The notes under the pieces were generated by a model. That model searched no databases. It was not told the DNA's origin and saw nothing but the letters and a program-made list of their open reading frames with translations. A DNA stretch of 64,000 nt from Micromonospora echinofusca (GTDB lineage Bacteria > Actinomycetota > Actinomycetes > Mycobacteriales > Micromonosporaceae), in contig NZ_WVUH01000001.1 in assembly GCF_017614955.1 (NCBI RefSeq), positions 1-64,000 of the forward strand. The letters run 5' to 3'. Of this stretch, positions 44,138 through 54,527 are shown piece by piece (within the stretch, counting starts at the first letter, position 1; the number at the start of each line of letters is the position of its first letter). The position numbers and the translations under genes are program-made.

Positions 44138-45991
44138 CTAGCTGCTCGCCATGCGAATGGCGTCCTCGTCAGTCAGCGCGCGCACGCTGGCGAGCACCAG
44201 TTCCTCCACGCGCAGCGCCGCCTGGTCCACCGTGGGACTTTCGAAGATCAGGCTCACGGGGATCTCGGTGCCGAACGCGCGGATCATGCGGGCGGTGGCG
44301 CGCACTGCAAGAAGCGAATGACCGCCCAGTACGAAGAAGTCGTCGGTCGCGCCCACCCGGCGTGCACCGAGCACATCGGCCCAGATCCGGGCGATCGCGT
44401 CCTCGGTGGGCGTTCTGGGCACGACGTACTCGACCGGCTCCGGCGCTGCCGGCGTCGGCAGCGCCTGCCGGTCGAGTTTGCCGCTGGGCAGCCGCGGCAG
44501 ATGCTCGATCACGGCGATACTGGAGGGAATCGCATAGGCGGGTAGGCGCTGTGCGGCGTACTCCCGCAGCGTCGCTGCGGTCACCGTGGCATCCGCCGTG
44601 ACCACGAAGCAGGCGATGCGCTTGTCGGTCGGGGTTGCCTGCCAGACCGTAGCCGCGATGTCCGCCACCCCAGGGCAGCCGCGCAGAACCGTCTCCACCT
44701 CGCCGAGCTCGATGCGGACGCCGCGGATCTTCACCTGGCGGTCCTGCCTGTCCAGGAAGTGCAGCAGACCGTCGCGACCGCGCCAACCGCGGTCGCCTGT
44801 GCGGTACAACCGTTCGCCCTGCCGGAAGGGATGTGGCCGGAACGCGTCCGCGGTCCGCCGTGGGTCGTGCAGGTAGCCCCGGGCGAGACCGACTCCACCG
44901 ATGTAGAGGTCGCCGGGCTCGCCGTCAGCCACCGGGTCGAGGTTGCCGTCCAGTACCAGCACCTCGTTGCGGTCGATCGGGCGACCGAGGCTCACGGCGG
45001 CCGTTGTCGCCTCGCCGTCGGCAGGTCCGCAGACGTGGCAGGTCGAGTCGATCGACACCTCGGTGGCGCCCCACGTGTTGTCCAGACTGACCCGGGCGCC
45101 GAAGCACGCGAAGAACCGCGCCGCCAGCGCCGGGCGTAGGGCCTCGCCGCTCGACAGCACGCTGCGCAACGCCGACAACCGCGCGAGGTCCGCAGGGGTG
45201 AGCGTCTCCAGGAACAGCTCCAGCATGGCGGGCACGAAACTCAGGTGAACCGCCTGGTACTCCACGGCGGCCTCGATGATCGCGCGAGGATCGCGGTGCA
45301 GGCGCGGCGGCAGCATCGCGACCCGGCCACCGACGATCAGCGGCCAGAACAGCTCGACCGCAGAGTCGTCGAAGGTGAGAGTCGTCTTGTGCAGCACCGT
45401 CTCGCCAGGACGGAGACCATGGCGGTGTTGCATCCACGTCAATCGGTTCAGCCAGCCCTCATGGGTGCACGCGACGCCCTTCGGGCGGCCGGTCGAGCCT
45501 GACGTGTAGTAGACCGCGCACAGATTCGCGCCGTTCACCCGGGGCGGGGATCCAGCGGCGGCGGAGCTGTCCGGGTGGACCACGTCCAGTCCGGCGGCCC
45601 GCAGCTCGGCGATGCAGGTGTCGTCAGCGGCCAGGACGACGGCGGCGCGGGCGTCCTCGATGATCTGACGGGCACGCACCGGCGGGGTGCTGGTCTCCAG
45701 CGGCAGGTACGCGGCGCCGGCACGCATGATGCCGAGCAGTGCAGCGGCCAGCGTCACCGAACGGTCCAGCAGCACGGCGACGGTGTCGTCGACGCCCACC
45801 CCCCGGTCGGCGAGCGCGCCGGCGAGCGCCTCGGCACGGGCCATCAGGTCGCGGTAGGTCAGCGCCGAGGACCCGTCAACGACGGCCACGGCGTCGGGGG
45901 TCCGGGCGGCCTGCGCCGCGACGGCGTCGTGCAGCGTGGGCAGGGACTGCTGATCCATGCCGGTGACGATCGCCGGCTCACCTATCGACAC
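44138..45991 (-). CDS. NRPS A-T didomain
   Basis: A 617-residue protein from the GTG at 45991 (GGAGG nine bases upstream; the ATG at 45958 is an alternative). A-domain motifs: [11 protein letters not shown] (about 165), [11 protein letters not shown], a variant A5 [17 protein letters not shown] and SGKLDRQAL. The T domain has LGGHSLLAV (Ser near 555), the type normally followed by an L-accepting C domain. By hand the pocket residues read D-D-V-S-L-S-T-I-D-K, which I cannot assign. The NRPS at 46098 ends with an orphan C domain and the A-less NRPS starts with an L-type C domain, so this didomain fits between them as module 3. Confidence 0.9.
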   Translation of the reverse strand: MSIGEPAIVTGMDQQSLPTLHDAVAAQAARTPDAVAVVDGSSALTYRDLMARAEALAGALADRGVGVDDTVAVLLDRSVTLAAALLGIMRAGAAYLPLETSTPPVRARQIIEDARAAVVLAADDTCIAELRAAGLDVVHPDSSAAAGSPPRVNGANLCAVYYTSGSTGRPKGVACTHEGWLNRLTWMQHRHGLRPGETVLHKTTLTFDDSAVELFWPLIVGGRVAMLPPRLHRDPRAIIEAAVEYQAVHLSFVPAMLELFLETLTPADLARLSALRSVLSSGEALRPALAARFFACFGARVSLDNTWGATEVSIDSTCHVCGPADGEATTAAVSLGRPIDRNEVLVLDGNLDPVADGEPGDLYIGGVGLARGYLHDPRRTADAFRPHPFRQGERLYRTGDRGWRGRDGLLHFLDRQDRQVKIRGVRIELGEVETVLRGCPGVADIAATVWQATPTDKRIACFVVTADATVTAATLREYAAQRLPAYAIPSSIAVIEHLPRLPSGKLDRQALPTPAAPEPVEYVVPRTPTEDAIARIWADVLGARRVGATDDFFVLGGHSLLAVRATARMIRAFGTEIPVSLIFESPTVDQAALRVEELVLASVRALTDEDAIRMASS

Positions 45992-46046
45992 CCTTTTGGA
46001 CCTCCGCCGGGTGCACAGGCGTGCGGGCACGTGGGGCGGTCGGCGG

Positions 46047-46074
46047 AGATAGACCGACGATAGCGGCCAGAAAG
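46047..46074. promoter_or_regulatory. SARP-type direct repeats in the divergent NRPS promoter
   Basis: Plus-strand boxes AGATAG (46047), CGATAG (46058) and AGAAAG (46069) are spaced by exactly 11 bp. They lie 24-51 bp before the start codon of the NRPS at 46098 and 56-83 bp before the divergent A-T gene. Distance and orientation relative to the NRPS are the same as for the block upstream of its paralogue at 16665. Confidence 0.65.
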
Positions 46075-46097
46075 CCACCCGCCCGCACTGTGAACCC

Positions 46098-49000
46098 ATG
46101 CGAGCGGCGCCGAGTGATGAAACGTTGGACGGCTTGTTCCGGACTCAGGTCGCGGCCACACCATTGGCACCCGCCATCACCTTCCGCGGCCGTACCATGT
46201 CCTACCGCGAGCTCGACCTCAAGGTCGACCACCTGGCGGCCGTGTTGCGCGCGGAAGGAGTCGGTCCGGAGGTCCCCGTCGGGCTGTGCGCCGCACGGGG
46301 CGAGGCGATGATGGTGGGCCTGCTGGGCATCCTGCGGGCCGGCGGTGCCTACGTGCCGCTGGACCCGGACTACCCCGACGACCGGCTGGCCTACATGCTG
46401 ACCGACACCGCAGCACCGCTCGTGCTGACCCACGACGGTCTGGCCGGGGCGTGGACCGGTGCCGTTCCGGTCCACGACCTCGACCGCCTCCCACCGGCCA
46501 TACCGCTGACCGGGGCGGAGGCGACGCCCGACAACCTGGCCTACGTGATCTACACGTCCGGGTCGACGGGCCGCCCCAAGGGGGTGCTCGTGCCGCACCG
46601 ATGTGTGGTCAACCGGCTGACGTGGGGCCAACGTACGCTGCCCATCGGGCCCGGGACCAGCGTGCTGCAGAAGACCCCGTTCAGCTTCGACGTGTCGGTG
46701 TGGGAGCTGTTCTGGCCGCTGGTGACCGGCGCCCGCCTGGTACTGGCCAAGCCCGGCGGCCACCGCGACCCGGCATACCTGACGGAACTCATCCGGGCCG
46801 AGAAGATCGACATCGTGCACTTCGTGCCGTCGATGTTGACCCAGTTTCTCGCCGAGCCGTCGGTTTCGACACTGACCTGCGTCCGCCATTTGATGTGCAG
46901 CGGCGAAAGACTTCCGGTCGAGGCGGCCAACCGGGTGGTCGAGTTGCTGGGCGCGCAGGTGCACAACCTCTACGGCCCCACCGAGGTCACCATCGAGATG
47001 TCGGAGCACCTCTGGCGGCCGGACCCGGAGGCGACCACGGTGCCGATCGGCAGCGCGATCGACAACGTCACGATGTACCTGCTCGACGCCGACTTCTGCC
47101 CGGTGCCGCAGGGAGCGCAGGGCGAGGTGTTCGTCGGGGGTCTGGCGGTCACCCGCGGGTACCACGGCCGGCCGGATCTCACCGCCGACCGCTATCTGCC
47201 CGACCCCTTCGCGGGCGACGGGACACGGATGTACCGCACCGGTGACCTGGCCCGTGAGCTACCGAACGGGGAGTACGACTTCGTCGGCCGGTCGGACCTC
47301 CAGGTGAAGGTCAACGGGTACCGCATCGAGCTGGGCGAGATAGCGGTGGCGCTGCGGGCCCATCCGTCCGTCACCGACGCGGCGGTGAAGTTGTACACCG
47401 ACGGGGACCGCACCTCTCTGATCGCCTACTTCACGTCGGCCGGCCCCGTTCCGCAGCGCGAGGAGTTGCACGACCTGCTCGGACGGACGTTGCCGACGTA
47501 CATGCTGCCTGCCCTGTACGTGCCGCTGACGGAGATGCCGCTGACCCGCAACGGCAAGACCGACCTGGATGCCCTGCCCGCGCCGCGGTTCACCCGCGCC
47601 GCCGTGGATACCGACTACACCGCTCCGCGGAACCACACGGAGCGGACGCTCGCCCGGGCCTGGTCGACCGTACTCGGCGTTGACGAGATCGGCGTCGACG
47701 ACGACTTCTTCATCCTGGGCGGCGACTCGATCGCCGCCTTGAAGATCATCGTGCGGGCACGTGAGGCCGGGCTGCAGGTGACCTCCAGCCATATCCTCGG
47801 CAGCCGTACCATCCGCCGGCTCGCCCCGACCGCGACGCCGGTGGCCCGAAACACGGCGGTCGCCGACATCGCCGAGGACCCGGGCGTGGCCCGCCTGCGG
47901 GAGCTTCCGGGGATCGCCGACGCGTATCCGCTGACCCCGATGCAGGCGGGCATGGTGTTCCACCACCAGTTCTCTCCGGAATCCAGCGACTACCACCAGC
48001 AGGCGGTCTTCGAGGTGCCCGGTGCGGATGTGGACGCGCTTGCGACGGCGTTGCAGGACCTCGTCGACGCCCACCCGGTGCTGCGTACCCGCGTGCACCT
48101 CGACGACGTGACCGCCCCCGCCCAGGTCGTCCTCGACGACTTCCGTATCCCGGTACGCCGCCTCGACGGCCGGGACGCCGACCTGAGTCAGGTGCTCGTG
48201 GCCGACCGGGCGGAGCGGTTCGACCTCACTGCGCAACCACCACTGCGCGCCACGGTCATCGCGTACGACGACCGGATCGAGCTCGTCCTGAGTCACCACC
48301 ACCTGCTCCTCGACGGATGGAGCCTGGAGACGCTGACCGACCAGCTCGGTAGGGCGTACGCCGCTCGGCTGGTGGGGGAACGTGTCGAACTGCCCGACCG
48401 GCCCTACCGGGGGTTCCAGCGGTGGCTGGCGACCCGGGACCGCCGGGCGGCCGACGGGTTCTGGCGTCACCATCTGGCCGGCCTCACCATGCCCACCCGG
48501 TTGGACCTGCACGAGAGGCCGACCCGGCCGGTCGAGGGGGACGACGGTGCGGTGGGGGAGCTGCATCTGGACATCGAGGGCGATCTGCTCACCGACGTGC
48601 GGGGTACGGCGCGGACGGCCGGACTGACGGTGAGTACCCTCGCGCACGGTGCCTGGTCGCTGCTGCTGTCCGTCTACACCGGGAGCCGCGAGGTGGTGTT
48701 CGGTTCCACCGTGGCCGGCCGGCCGGCGGAGCTGCCCGGGGTCGAGGACACCCTGGGCCTGTTCATCAACTCGCTGCCGGTACGCGTCGCTGTGCCACCG
48801 GAGCAGGCGTTCCGGCCATGGCTGCGTACCCTGCAGGACCGCCTTGCCGAGGTCAGGGAGTACGGCTACGCCGCCCTGACCGACATCGTCGCCGCGAGTG
48901 CCCTACCCGCCGGGACGCAACTCTTCGACACCATCGTCATCCCGCAGACCCCGGCACCCGTCGGGTCGCACGGAGTGCGGCTGCGCGAGGTGCACGAGCG

Positions 49001-52000
49001 CACCGGCTACCCGCTGATCCTCATGGTCGAGGAGAGCAGCGAGCGGATCCGCCTCAGTCTCCGTTACCAGCACAGGCGCCTGAGCGGGCCCACCGTACGA
49101 CGGATCGCCGGCCACCTGCGGACACTGGTGACCGTGTTCGCGCAGGATCCGGACCGACGCCTGGGTGACCTGCGGGTGTTGGACGCCATCGAGTTCGACG
49201 CGATCGTGCACGGCTTCAACGCCGAAGCCGACCACGACCCGACGGACGGGGCAACCATCCACGCCCTGATCGAGCAGCAGGTCGCCCGGACTCCGGACGC
49301 CCTCGCCGCCACCTTCCGTGACGAGCGGCTGACCTTCCGGGACCTCAACGAGCGGGCCAACCGGTTGGCCCGGCACCTGCGCGGGCGCGGCGTCCGCCGG
49401 GAGACGCTCGTCGGAGTGGCGCTCGACCGCTCGTTGGACCTGCTCGTCACGCTGCTGGCGGTGTTGAAGGCGGGTGGGGCGTATGTGCCACTGGCAGCCG
49501 ACAACCCGCCGGAGCGGCTCCGGGTGATCACCGAGGATGCCGGCCTGCGGCTTGTCGTGACCCGGGCGGACCTGGAGCGTGACCGGGACACCATCGACGC
49601 GCAGGACGGCGGTGACCTCGACCTGCCGTCCTGCCCTCACCAACTGGCGTACGTCATCTACACATCGGGTTCGTCGGGTCGGCCGAAGGGGGTGGCCTGC
49701 CACCATCAGGGCCTGGTCAACTACCTACGTTTCTGCGCCCGCCGGTACGCCTTCCGCCAGGGCGGTGGGGCTCCGGTCTTCTCCTCCTTCGGCTTCGACA
49801 TGATCGTGCCGAACCTGTACACGCCGCTGCTGCTGGGTCAGCCAGTACACCTGCTGCCCGAAGGACTGGATCCGGCCGAGCTGGCGGCCGAGCTGGTCCG
49901 GCTGTCCCCGTTCAGCTTCATCAAGCTGACCCCCGGCCACCTGGAGCTGCTGACCCAGCAGCTGGCCCCGGCCGAAGCCGTCCGGTTGGCCGGGGTGCTG
50001 GCGGTCGGTGCGGACGCCTTCCCCGCACATGCGCTGGAGCGGTGGCACGCGCTGGCACCGGGTACGGATGTCATCAACGAGTACGGGCCGACCGAAGCAT
50101 CGGTGGCCAACTCCGTCTACGATGCCGTCGCCCCGGTGTCGACCGACCTGCTGCCGATCGGCAAGCCGATCCCGGGCACCAGCATGTACGTGTTGGACGA
50201 GCAGCTCAACCCGGTACCGGTCGGGGTGTCGGGGGAGATATACATCGGTGGGGTGTGCCCGGCCCGGGGCTATCTGAATTTGCCGGAGCGGACCGCGGAG
50301 CGTTTCCTGCCCGACGAGTTCTCGCCCGTGCCAGGGGCGCGGATGTACCGCACCGGTGATCGCGGCTACTGGCTGCCGGACGGCAACCTCCAGTTCCAGC
50401 AGCGTGTCGACGACCAGGTGAAGATCCGCGGCTACCGGGTGGAGACCGGCGAGATCGAGCAGCACCTGGTGCGTCATCCCGGCGTCGACGCGGCGGTGGT
50501 CGTGGCCCGTCCGGACCAGCAGGGCCGTAAACACCTGGTGGCGTACGTCGTCGGCCCGGTCAGTGGGGCCGCGGAGCTGCGTGCCTTCCTGGCCCGGTCG
50601 TTGCCGGAGTACCTCGTACCGGCGATCTACCAGTCGATCCCCGCAGTACCGCTGGACGCCAACGGCAAGGTGGACCGACGGGCGCTGCCGGATCCGGAGT
50701 ACGCCGATCGCCGGCAGGAGCGACCGTACGCCGCGCCCCGGGACGCGGTGGAGCGCACGCTGGCCGAGGTGTGGCAGCGCACGCTGAGGGTCGACCGGGT
50801 CGGCATCCACGACAACTACTTCGAGTTGGGCGGCGACTCGATCATGACGATCCAGATCATCGCGGCGGCCCGCGTCACCGGGCTGGTCGTGACCCCCAGG
50901 GACATCTTCCAGCACCCTACCGTCGCCCACCTGGCGACCGTCGCCCGGCCGTTGACCGCGAAGCCCGGCGGCAGGGGAGCCGAGGTGCACGACACGGGCG
51001 GGGAGATTCCGCTCACTCCGATCCAGACCTGGTTTCTCGACCATGATCTGGCGCACGCCCACCACTACAACCAGTCGATCCTGCTCGAAACGCCGGTGGA
51101 CGACGTCGGGACGCTGGCGGGCGGATTGCGGGCGGTGGTCCAGCGGCATCCCGCGCTGCGGGCCAGGTTCATCCGGACGGCGAACGGCTGGCGGCAGCAC
51201 ATCGCCGGCCACGAGGACGCCGTGCTGCTGGAGACCGCTGCCGACCTCGACGAGGCGGGGATGGCACAAAAGGCCGATCGGATCCAGGGCAGCCTCGATC
51301 TCGCCGACGGTCCACTGCTGCGCGCCGTCCTGTTCACCGGCGCTGACCGGCCGTCCCGGCTGCTCATCGTCGTGCACCACCTGGCGGTGGACACGGTGTC
51401 GTGGCGATTCATCATCGAGGACCTGGCTGCCGCCTGCGCCGGCGCGCCGTTGCCGGCTCCTTCGGCCAACCCGGTCACGTGGGCACGCGCCCTGCACAGC
51501 CGCGCGACAGATCCGACCGTGGTCGAGCAGTGGAGCCTCTGGTGTCGTCCGGCCGGAACGCCGCTGCCAGCCGACCACGAGCTCGGTCCCGACGTGGTCG
51601 GGAGCGCGGCAGCGGTGCGGGTCGAACTGGACGAGCGCCGCACCGGCATGTTGTTGACCAGGGCACCGGCGGCCTTTCGGGTGCAGGTGGAGGACATCAT
51701 GCTCACGGCACTGGCGTTGACTCTGCGGCAGTGGGCGGGCGGATTGGTGCCGGTCGACGTGGAACGCCACGGTCGCGACCATCCGATCGACGGGGTGGAC
51801 CTTTCGCGCTCCGTGGGCTGGCACACCACCGTGGTCCCGTTCGCGCCGCAACTACCGCACGGTGACCTGGGCGGCGCGTTGCTCGCGGCCAAGAACCACC
51901 TGCGCGCCATGCCGACCGACGGCTTCGACCACGGGCTGCTGCGGCACCTCGGCACGGACGCGCGCCTGGCGCCACTGCGCCGGCAGGGTGACGCCGAGGT

Positions 52001-53582
52001 GGTGTTCAACTACCACGGCCGTTCCTCGCCGCCACAGGCCGGGCGATGGCGGGCCGTGGCGTCCGCGTTCGGTGCCGACCGTGCCCGCGACCAGCGGCGT
52101 ACCCACCCGGTCGAGATCGAGGCCGAGGTACGCGACGGGCGGCTCCTGGTCGAGTGGACATACCCGACCTCCCGGCTGGCGGAGGCCAGCGTGCGCGACG
52201 TCGCCCAGCGGTTCGTGGACCGGGTCGTGGCATTGAGCGAGTACTGCGTGGCCAATCCGGGCGGCTACACGCCCTCGGACTTTCCGCTGGCGAACCTCAC
52301 CGACGACGAATTGCGTGAGCTCACCGCTGACGCCCCGGCGGTGGAGGACATCTACCCCCTGACCCCGACGCAGGCGGGGATGCTGTTCCACAACCTGCTC
52401 CGACCGGGTGAAGGTGTCTACATCGACCAGCAGACGCTGCGGCTGGACGGGACAGTGGACCTGGCGCTGTTCGAACGGGCCTGGATCGAGGCGGCCGGAC
52501 GGCACGCGATCCTGCGTACCACCGTGAGTTGGCAGACCACCGCAGAGCCGGTGCAGATCGTGTGGCGCCGCCCGGCCCTGCCGGTCTCCGTGTCCGACAC
52601 GGCGCCCGTGGAGGTGCACGGCTTCGCCGACGGTGAGTTGCCGTGGCGGGTCGTGCTGGCACCGTCCGGCTCCTCGGCCGTGGCGGTGTTCACCTACCAC
52701 CATCTGCTGCTGGACGGGTGGAGCGTGTCGCTGCTGCTGCGCGACGTGCTGACCGTGTACGAGGCGATGCTCGCCGGGCGCGTGCCGCAACTGGCGCCGG
52801 CGGTGGCCTTCAGCCGCTACGTCGGCTGGTTGGCGAGCCTGGACACGGCAGCGGCCGGCGAGTACTGGGCCGCACAGCTGCACGATGTGGTCACGCCGAC
52901 CCCGCTGCCCTGCGCGCCGGCGGACGGCGGCACCGGCAGCGACTACGCCACGGTGGAACTCTCGGCCGAGCATTCGCACGCGGTGCACGACAGCGCCATG
53001 ACACGTCAGCTCACCCTGGCGAGCATGGCCAACGCCGCGTGGTCCGTGGTACTGGCCGAGGCCACCGGCGGACACGACCTGGTCTTCGGCTGTACGGTCT
53101 CGGGCCGCTCCCCGCACCTGCCCGGGGTGGAGGCGATCGTCGGACCCACGTTGAACACCCTGCCGCTACGCGTCCGGGTGAGGCCCGGCGAACTTCTGTC
53201 CGGCCTGTGTGCCCGGGTGCAGGAGCAGTTGTTGCAGATGCGTGAGTACGAGTCGACCCCGCTGGTGAACATTCAGGCGCACAGCGGAATCCCCCGCGGA
53301 ACACCGATGTTCGCCAGCATCGTGGTGGTCGAGACGCTGCCCGCCACGATCACGGCCGGGCCGGTGTCGCTGACCCTCGTCGACGGGGTGGAGAGCGCGG
53401 GGTATCCGCTCGTGCTCAACGTCGTCGACGGAGAGTGCATCCGGGTGGAGCTTCTCTACGAGCGGAATCGATGCGACAGCGCTTCCGTGGCCGGTCTGGC
53501 GCGGCGGTTCACCGAAGTCCTGACCGGCATGGCCGACGACGACTCGGCCGTGCCGGCCCTGCCGGAGGTGGCGCATGCGTGA
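46098..53582 (+). CDS. NRPS A-T-C-A-T-E-C (initiating and second module plus orphan C)
   Basis: A 2,494-residue synthetase. Domains: A1 (1-495; [11 protein letters not shown] at 152, YGPTEVT, RNGKTDLDAL), T1 (LGGDSIAAL, Ser544), C1 (HHHLLLDGW near 737), A2 (about 1050-1530; YTSGSSGRPKG near 1189, NEYGPTEAS), T2 (LGGDSIMTI near 1578), epimerase (VHHLAVDTVSW near 1760, FNYHGR) and a terminal C domain (YHHLLLDGWS near 2204) without its own A or T. Starting directly with A suggests the initiation protein. The A1 pocket read by hand (D-V-W-H-M-S-L-I-E-K) is serine-like with Glu for Asp. The A2 pocket (D-M-P-K-L-V-E-V-A-K) equals that of the intact A domain at 13354-16665. The terminal C presumably passes the dipeptide to the A-T didomain. 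Confidence 0.93.
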   Translation: MRAAPSDETLDGLFRTQVAATPLAPAITFRGRTMSYRELDLKVDHLAAVLRAEGVGPEVPVGLCAARGEAMMVGLLGILRAGGAYVPLDPDYPDDRLAYMLTDTAAPLVLTHDGLAGAWTGAVPVHDLDRLPPAIPLTGAEATPDNLAYVIYTSGSTGRPKGVLVPHRCVVNRLTWGQRTLPIGPGTSVLQKTPFSFDVSVWELFWPLVTGARLVLAKPGGHRDPAYLTELIRAEKIDIVHFVPSMLTQFLAEPSVSTLTCVRHLMCSGERLPVEAANRVVELLGAQVHNLYGPTEVTIEMSEHLWRPDPEATTVPIGSAIDNVTMYLLDADFCPVPQGAQGEVFVGGLAVTRGYHGRPDLTADRYLPDPFAGDGTRMYRTGDLARELPNGEYDFVGRSDLQVKVNGYRIELGEIAVALRAHPSVTDAAVKLYTDGDRTSLIAYFTSAGPVPQREELHDLLGRTLPTYMLPALYVPLTEMPLTRNGKTDLDALPAPRFTRAAVDTDYTAPRNHTERTLARAWSTVLGVDEIGVDDDFFILGGDSIAALKIIVRAREAGLQVTSSHILGSRTIRRLAPTATPVARNTAVADIAEDPGVARLRELPGIADAYPLTPMQAGMVFHHQFSPESSDYHQQAVFEVPGADVDALATALQDLVDAHPVLRTRVHLDDVTAPAQVVLDDFRIPVRRLDGRDADLSQVLVADRAERFDLTAQPPLRATVIAYDDRIELVLSHHHLLLDGWSLETLTDQLGRAYAARLVGERVELPDRPYRGFQRWLATRDRRAADGFWRHHLAGLTMPTRLDLHERPTRPVEGDDGAVGELHLDIEGDLLTDVRGTARTAGLTVSTLAHGAWSLLLSVYTGSREVVFGSTVAGRPAELPGVEDTLGLFINSLPVRVAVPPEQAFRPWLRTLQDRLAEVREYGYAALTDIVAASALPAGTQLFDTIVIPQTPAPVGSHGVRLREVHERTGYPLILMVEESSERIRLSLRYQHRRLSGPTVRRIAGHLRTLVTVFAQDPDRRLGDLRVLDAIEFDAIVHGFNAEADHDPTDGATIHALIEQQVARTPDALAATFRDERLTFRDLNERANRLARHLRGRGVRRETLVGVALDRSLDLLVTLLAVLKAGGAYVPLAADNPPERLRVITEDAGLRLVVTRADLERDRDTIDAQDGGDLDLPSCPHQLAYVIYTSGSSGRPKGVACHHQGLVNYLRFCARRYAFRQGGGAPVFSSFGFDMIVPNLYTPLLLGQPVHLLPEGLDPAELAAELVRLSPFSFIKLTPGHLELLTQQLAPAEAVRLAGVLAVGADAFPAHALERWHALAPGTDVINEYGPTEASVANSVYDAVAPVSTDLLPIGKPIPGTSMYVLDEQLNPVPVGVSGEIYIGGVCPARGYLNLPERTAERFLPDEFSPVPGARMYRTGDRGYWLPDGNLQFQQRVDDQVKIRGYRVETGEIEQHLVRHPGVDAAVVVARPDQQGRKHLVAYVVGPVSGAAELRAFLARSLPEYLVPAIYQSIPAVPLDANGKVDRRALPDPEYADRRQERPYAAPRDAVERTLAEVWQRTLRVDRVGIHDNYFELGGDSIMTIQIIAAARVTGLVVTPRDIFQHPTVAHLATVARPLTAKPGGRGAEVHDTGGEIPLTPIQTWFLDHDLAHAHHYNQSILLETPVDDVGTLAGGLRAVVQRHPALRARFIRTANGWRQHIAGHEDAVLLETAADLDEAGMAQKADRIQGSLDLADGPLLRAVLFTGADRPSRLLIVVHHLAVDTVSWRFIIEDLAAACAGAPLPAPSANPVTWARALHSRATDPTVVEQWSLWCRPAGTPLPADHELGPDVVGSAAAVRVELDERRTGMLLTRAPAAFRVQVEDIMLTALALTLRQWAGGLVPVDVERHGRDHPIDGVDLSRSVGWHTTVVPFAPQLPHGDLGGALLAAKNHLRAMPTDGFDHGLLRHLGTDARLAPLRRQGDAEVVFNYHGRSSPPQAGRWRAVASAFGADRARDQRRTHPVEIEAEVRDGRLLVEWTYPTSRLAEASVRDVAQRFVDRVVALSEYCVANPGGYTPSDFPLANLTDDELRELTADAPAVEDIYPLTPTQAGMLFHNLLRPGEGVYIDQQTLRLDGTVDLALFERAWIEAAGRHAILRTTVSWQTTAEPVQIVWRRPALPVSVSDTAPVEVHGFADGELPWRVVLAPSGSSAVAVFTYHHLLLDGWSVSLLLRDVLTVYEAMLAGRVPQLAPAVAFSRYVGWLASLDTAAAGEYWAAQLHDVVTPTPLPCAPADGGTGSDYATVELSAEHSHAVHDSAMTRQLTLASMANAAWSVVLAEATGGHDLVFGCTVSGRSPHLPGVEAIVGPTLNTLPLRVRVRPGELLSGLCARVQEQLLQMREYESTPLVNIQAHSGIPRGTPMFASIVVVETLPATITAGPVSLTLVDGVESAGYPLVLNVVDGECIRVELLYERNRCDSASVAGLARRFTEVLTGMADDDSAVPALPEVAHA

Positions 53583-53745
53583 TCCCCGGTGTCGCCACCT
53601 GACGCTGCAGGCGTCGCGTCGGCTGCCCGACGGGCTCGTCACCCCTGGCGGCGTTGCGGGACGAGTCGACCGGGACGTCCTGCCCACCCTCCGCTGCCCG
53701 CACCCGCGGATGACGGACCCCTGCCCGGTGGAGGTCGTGTCATGA
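53575..53745 (+). CDS. Putative 56-residue coupled ORF, unknown
   Basis: An ATG inside the last codons of the NRPS opens a 56-codon frame whose stop overlaps the thioesterase ATG (ATGA). The basic, Cys-containing product (MRDPRCRHLTLQ to CPVEVVS) matches nothing I know. Its precise coupling to both neighbours suggests translation, at least to carry ribosomes to the thioesterase gene; the peptide itself may be meaningless. Confidence 0.35.
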   Translation: MRDPRCRHLTLQASRRLPDGLVTPGGVAGRVDRDVLPTLRCPHPRMTDPCPVEVVS

Positions 53746-54527
53746 CGGTCACCGCACTGCTACCGATCCGCCGGTGCATCGGCATACCGCTCATGCGGTT
53801 GTTCTGCCTGCCGCACGCCGGTGGGGCGGCTTCGGCCTATCTGCCGTGGGCGGATCTGCTACCCAGCACGGTCGAGCTGTGCGCCGTGCAGTTGCCCGGT
53901 CGGGGCGGGCGCAGTGGCGAACCCGCCAGGGGCCGCGCCGCAGAGCTGGCCGCCGAGATAGCCGAGGGCGTCGCCGCCGAGGCCGACCTGCCGTACGCCT
54001 TCTTCGGCCACAGCATGGGCGGCCTGCTGGCCTTCGAAGCAGCACAGCTGCTGGCCGGTCAGGGGGCGCCCGCGCCGATGGGCCTGATGGTGAGCAGCGC
54101 CCGCAGCCCGGATCGCTGGGACCGGCCGGGCCGGAGGTTCCACACCGGCAGCGACGCGGAACTGATCGGGATGCTGCGTGTGCAGGGAGCCACACCACCG
54201 GAGCTCTTCGAATTCCCCGATCTGCTGGAACTGGCGTTGCCGCCGCTGCGGGCCGACCTCGAAGTCTGTGAGACCTATGTCTTCGCCGAGCGTCCGCCGC
54301 TGACTGTGCCGATCGCGGTCTTCGGCGGCAGCGAGGATCCGGGGGTCACCGCCGCGGACCTTGCCGGTTGGCGGCGCCACAGCATCGCACCCGTCAGCGT
54401 CAGGATCTTCGGCGGCGACCATTTCTACCACACCGAGGCGCTGCCGCAGTTGCTCGACGTCGTCGTGTCCCACCTCGACAGCTGGGCCGGGTCCACCGGA
54501 CCCGCTCCGACCCGGAGGTCGTCATGA
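53742..54527 (+). CDS. Type II (editing) thioesterase
   Basis: A 261-residue alpha/beta-hydrolase of the NRPS type II thioesterase family: LFCLPHAGGAASAY opening, nucleophile in FFGHSMGGLLAFE, acid in FGGSEDPGVT and His in GGDHFYHTE. It removes wrong or stalled acyl groups from carrier domains, useful where several carriers are loaded in trans. The ATG at 53742 with GGAGG upstream is preferred; the frame runs further upstream without a good start. Its stop overlaps the PucR-type gene start. Confidence 0.93.
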   Translation: MTVTALLPIRRCIGIPLMRLFCLPHAGGAASAYLPWADLLPSTVELCAVQLPGRGGRSGEPARGRAAELAAEIAEGVAAEADLPYAFFGHSMGGLLAFEAAQLLAGQGAPAPMGLMVSSARSPDRWDRPGRRFHTGSDAELIGMLRVQGATPPELFEFPDLLELALPPLRADLEVCETYVFAERPPLTVPIAVFGGSEDPGVTAADLAGWRRHSIAPVSVRIFGGDHFYHTEALPQLLDVVVSHLDSWAGSTGPAPTRRSS

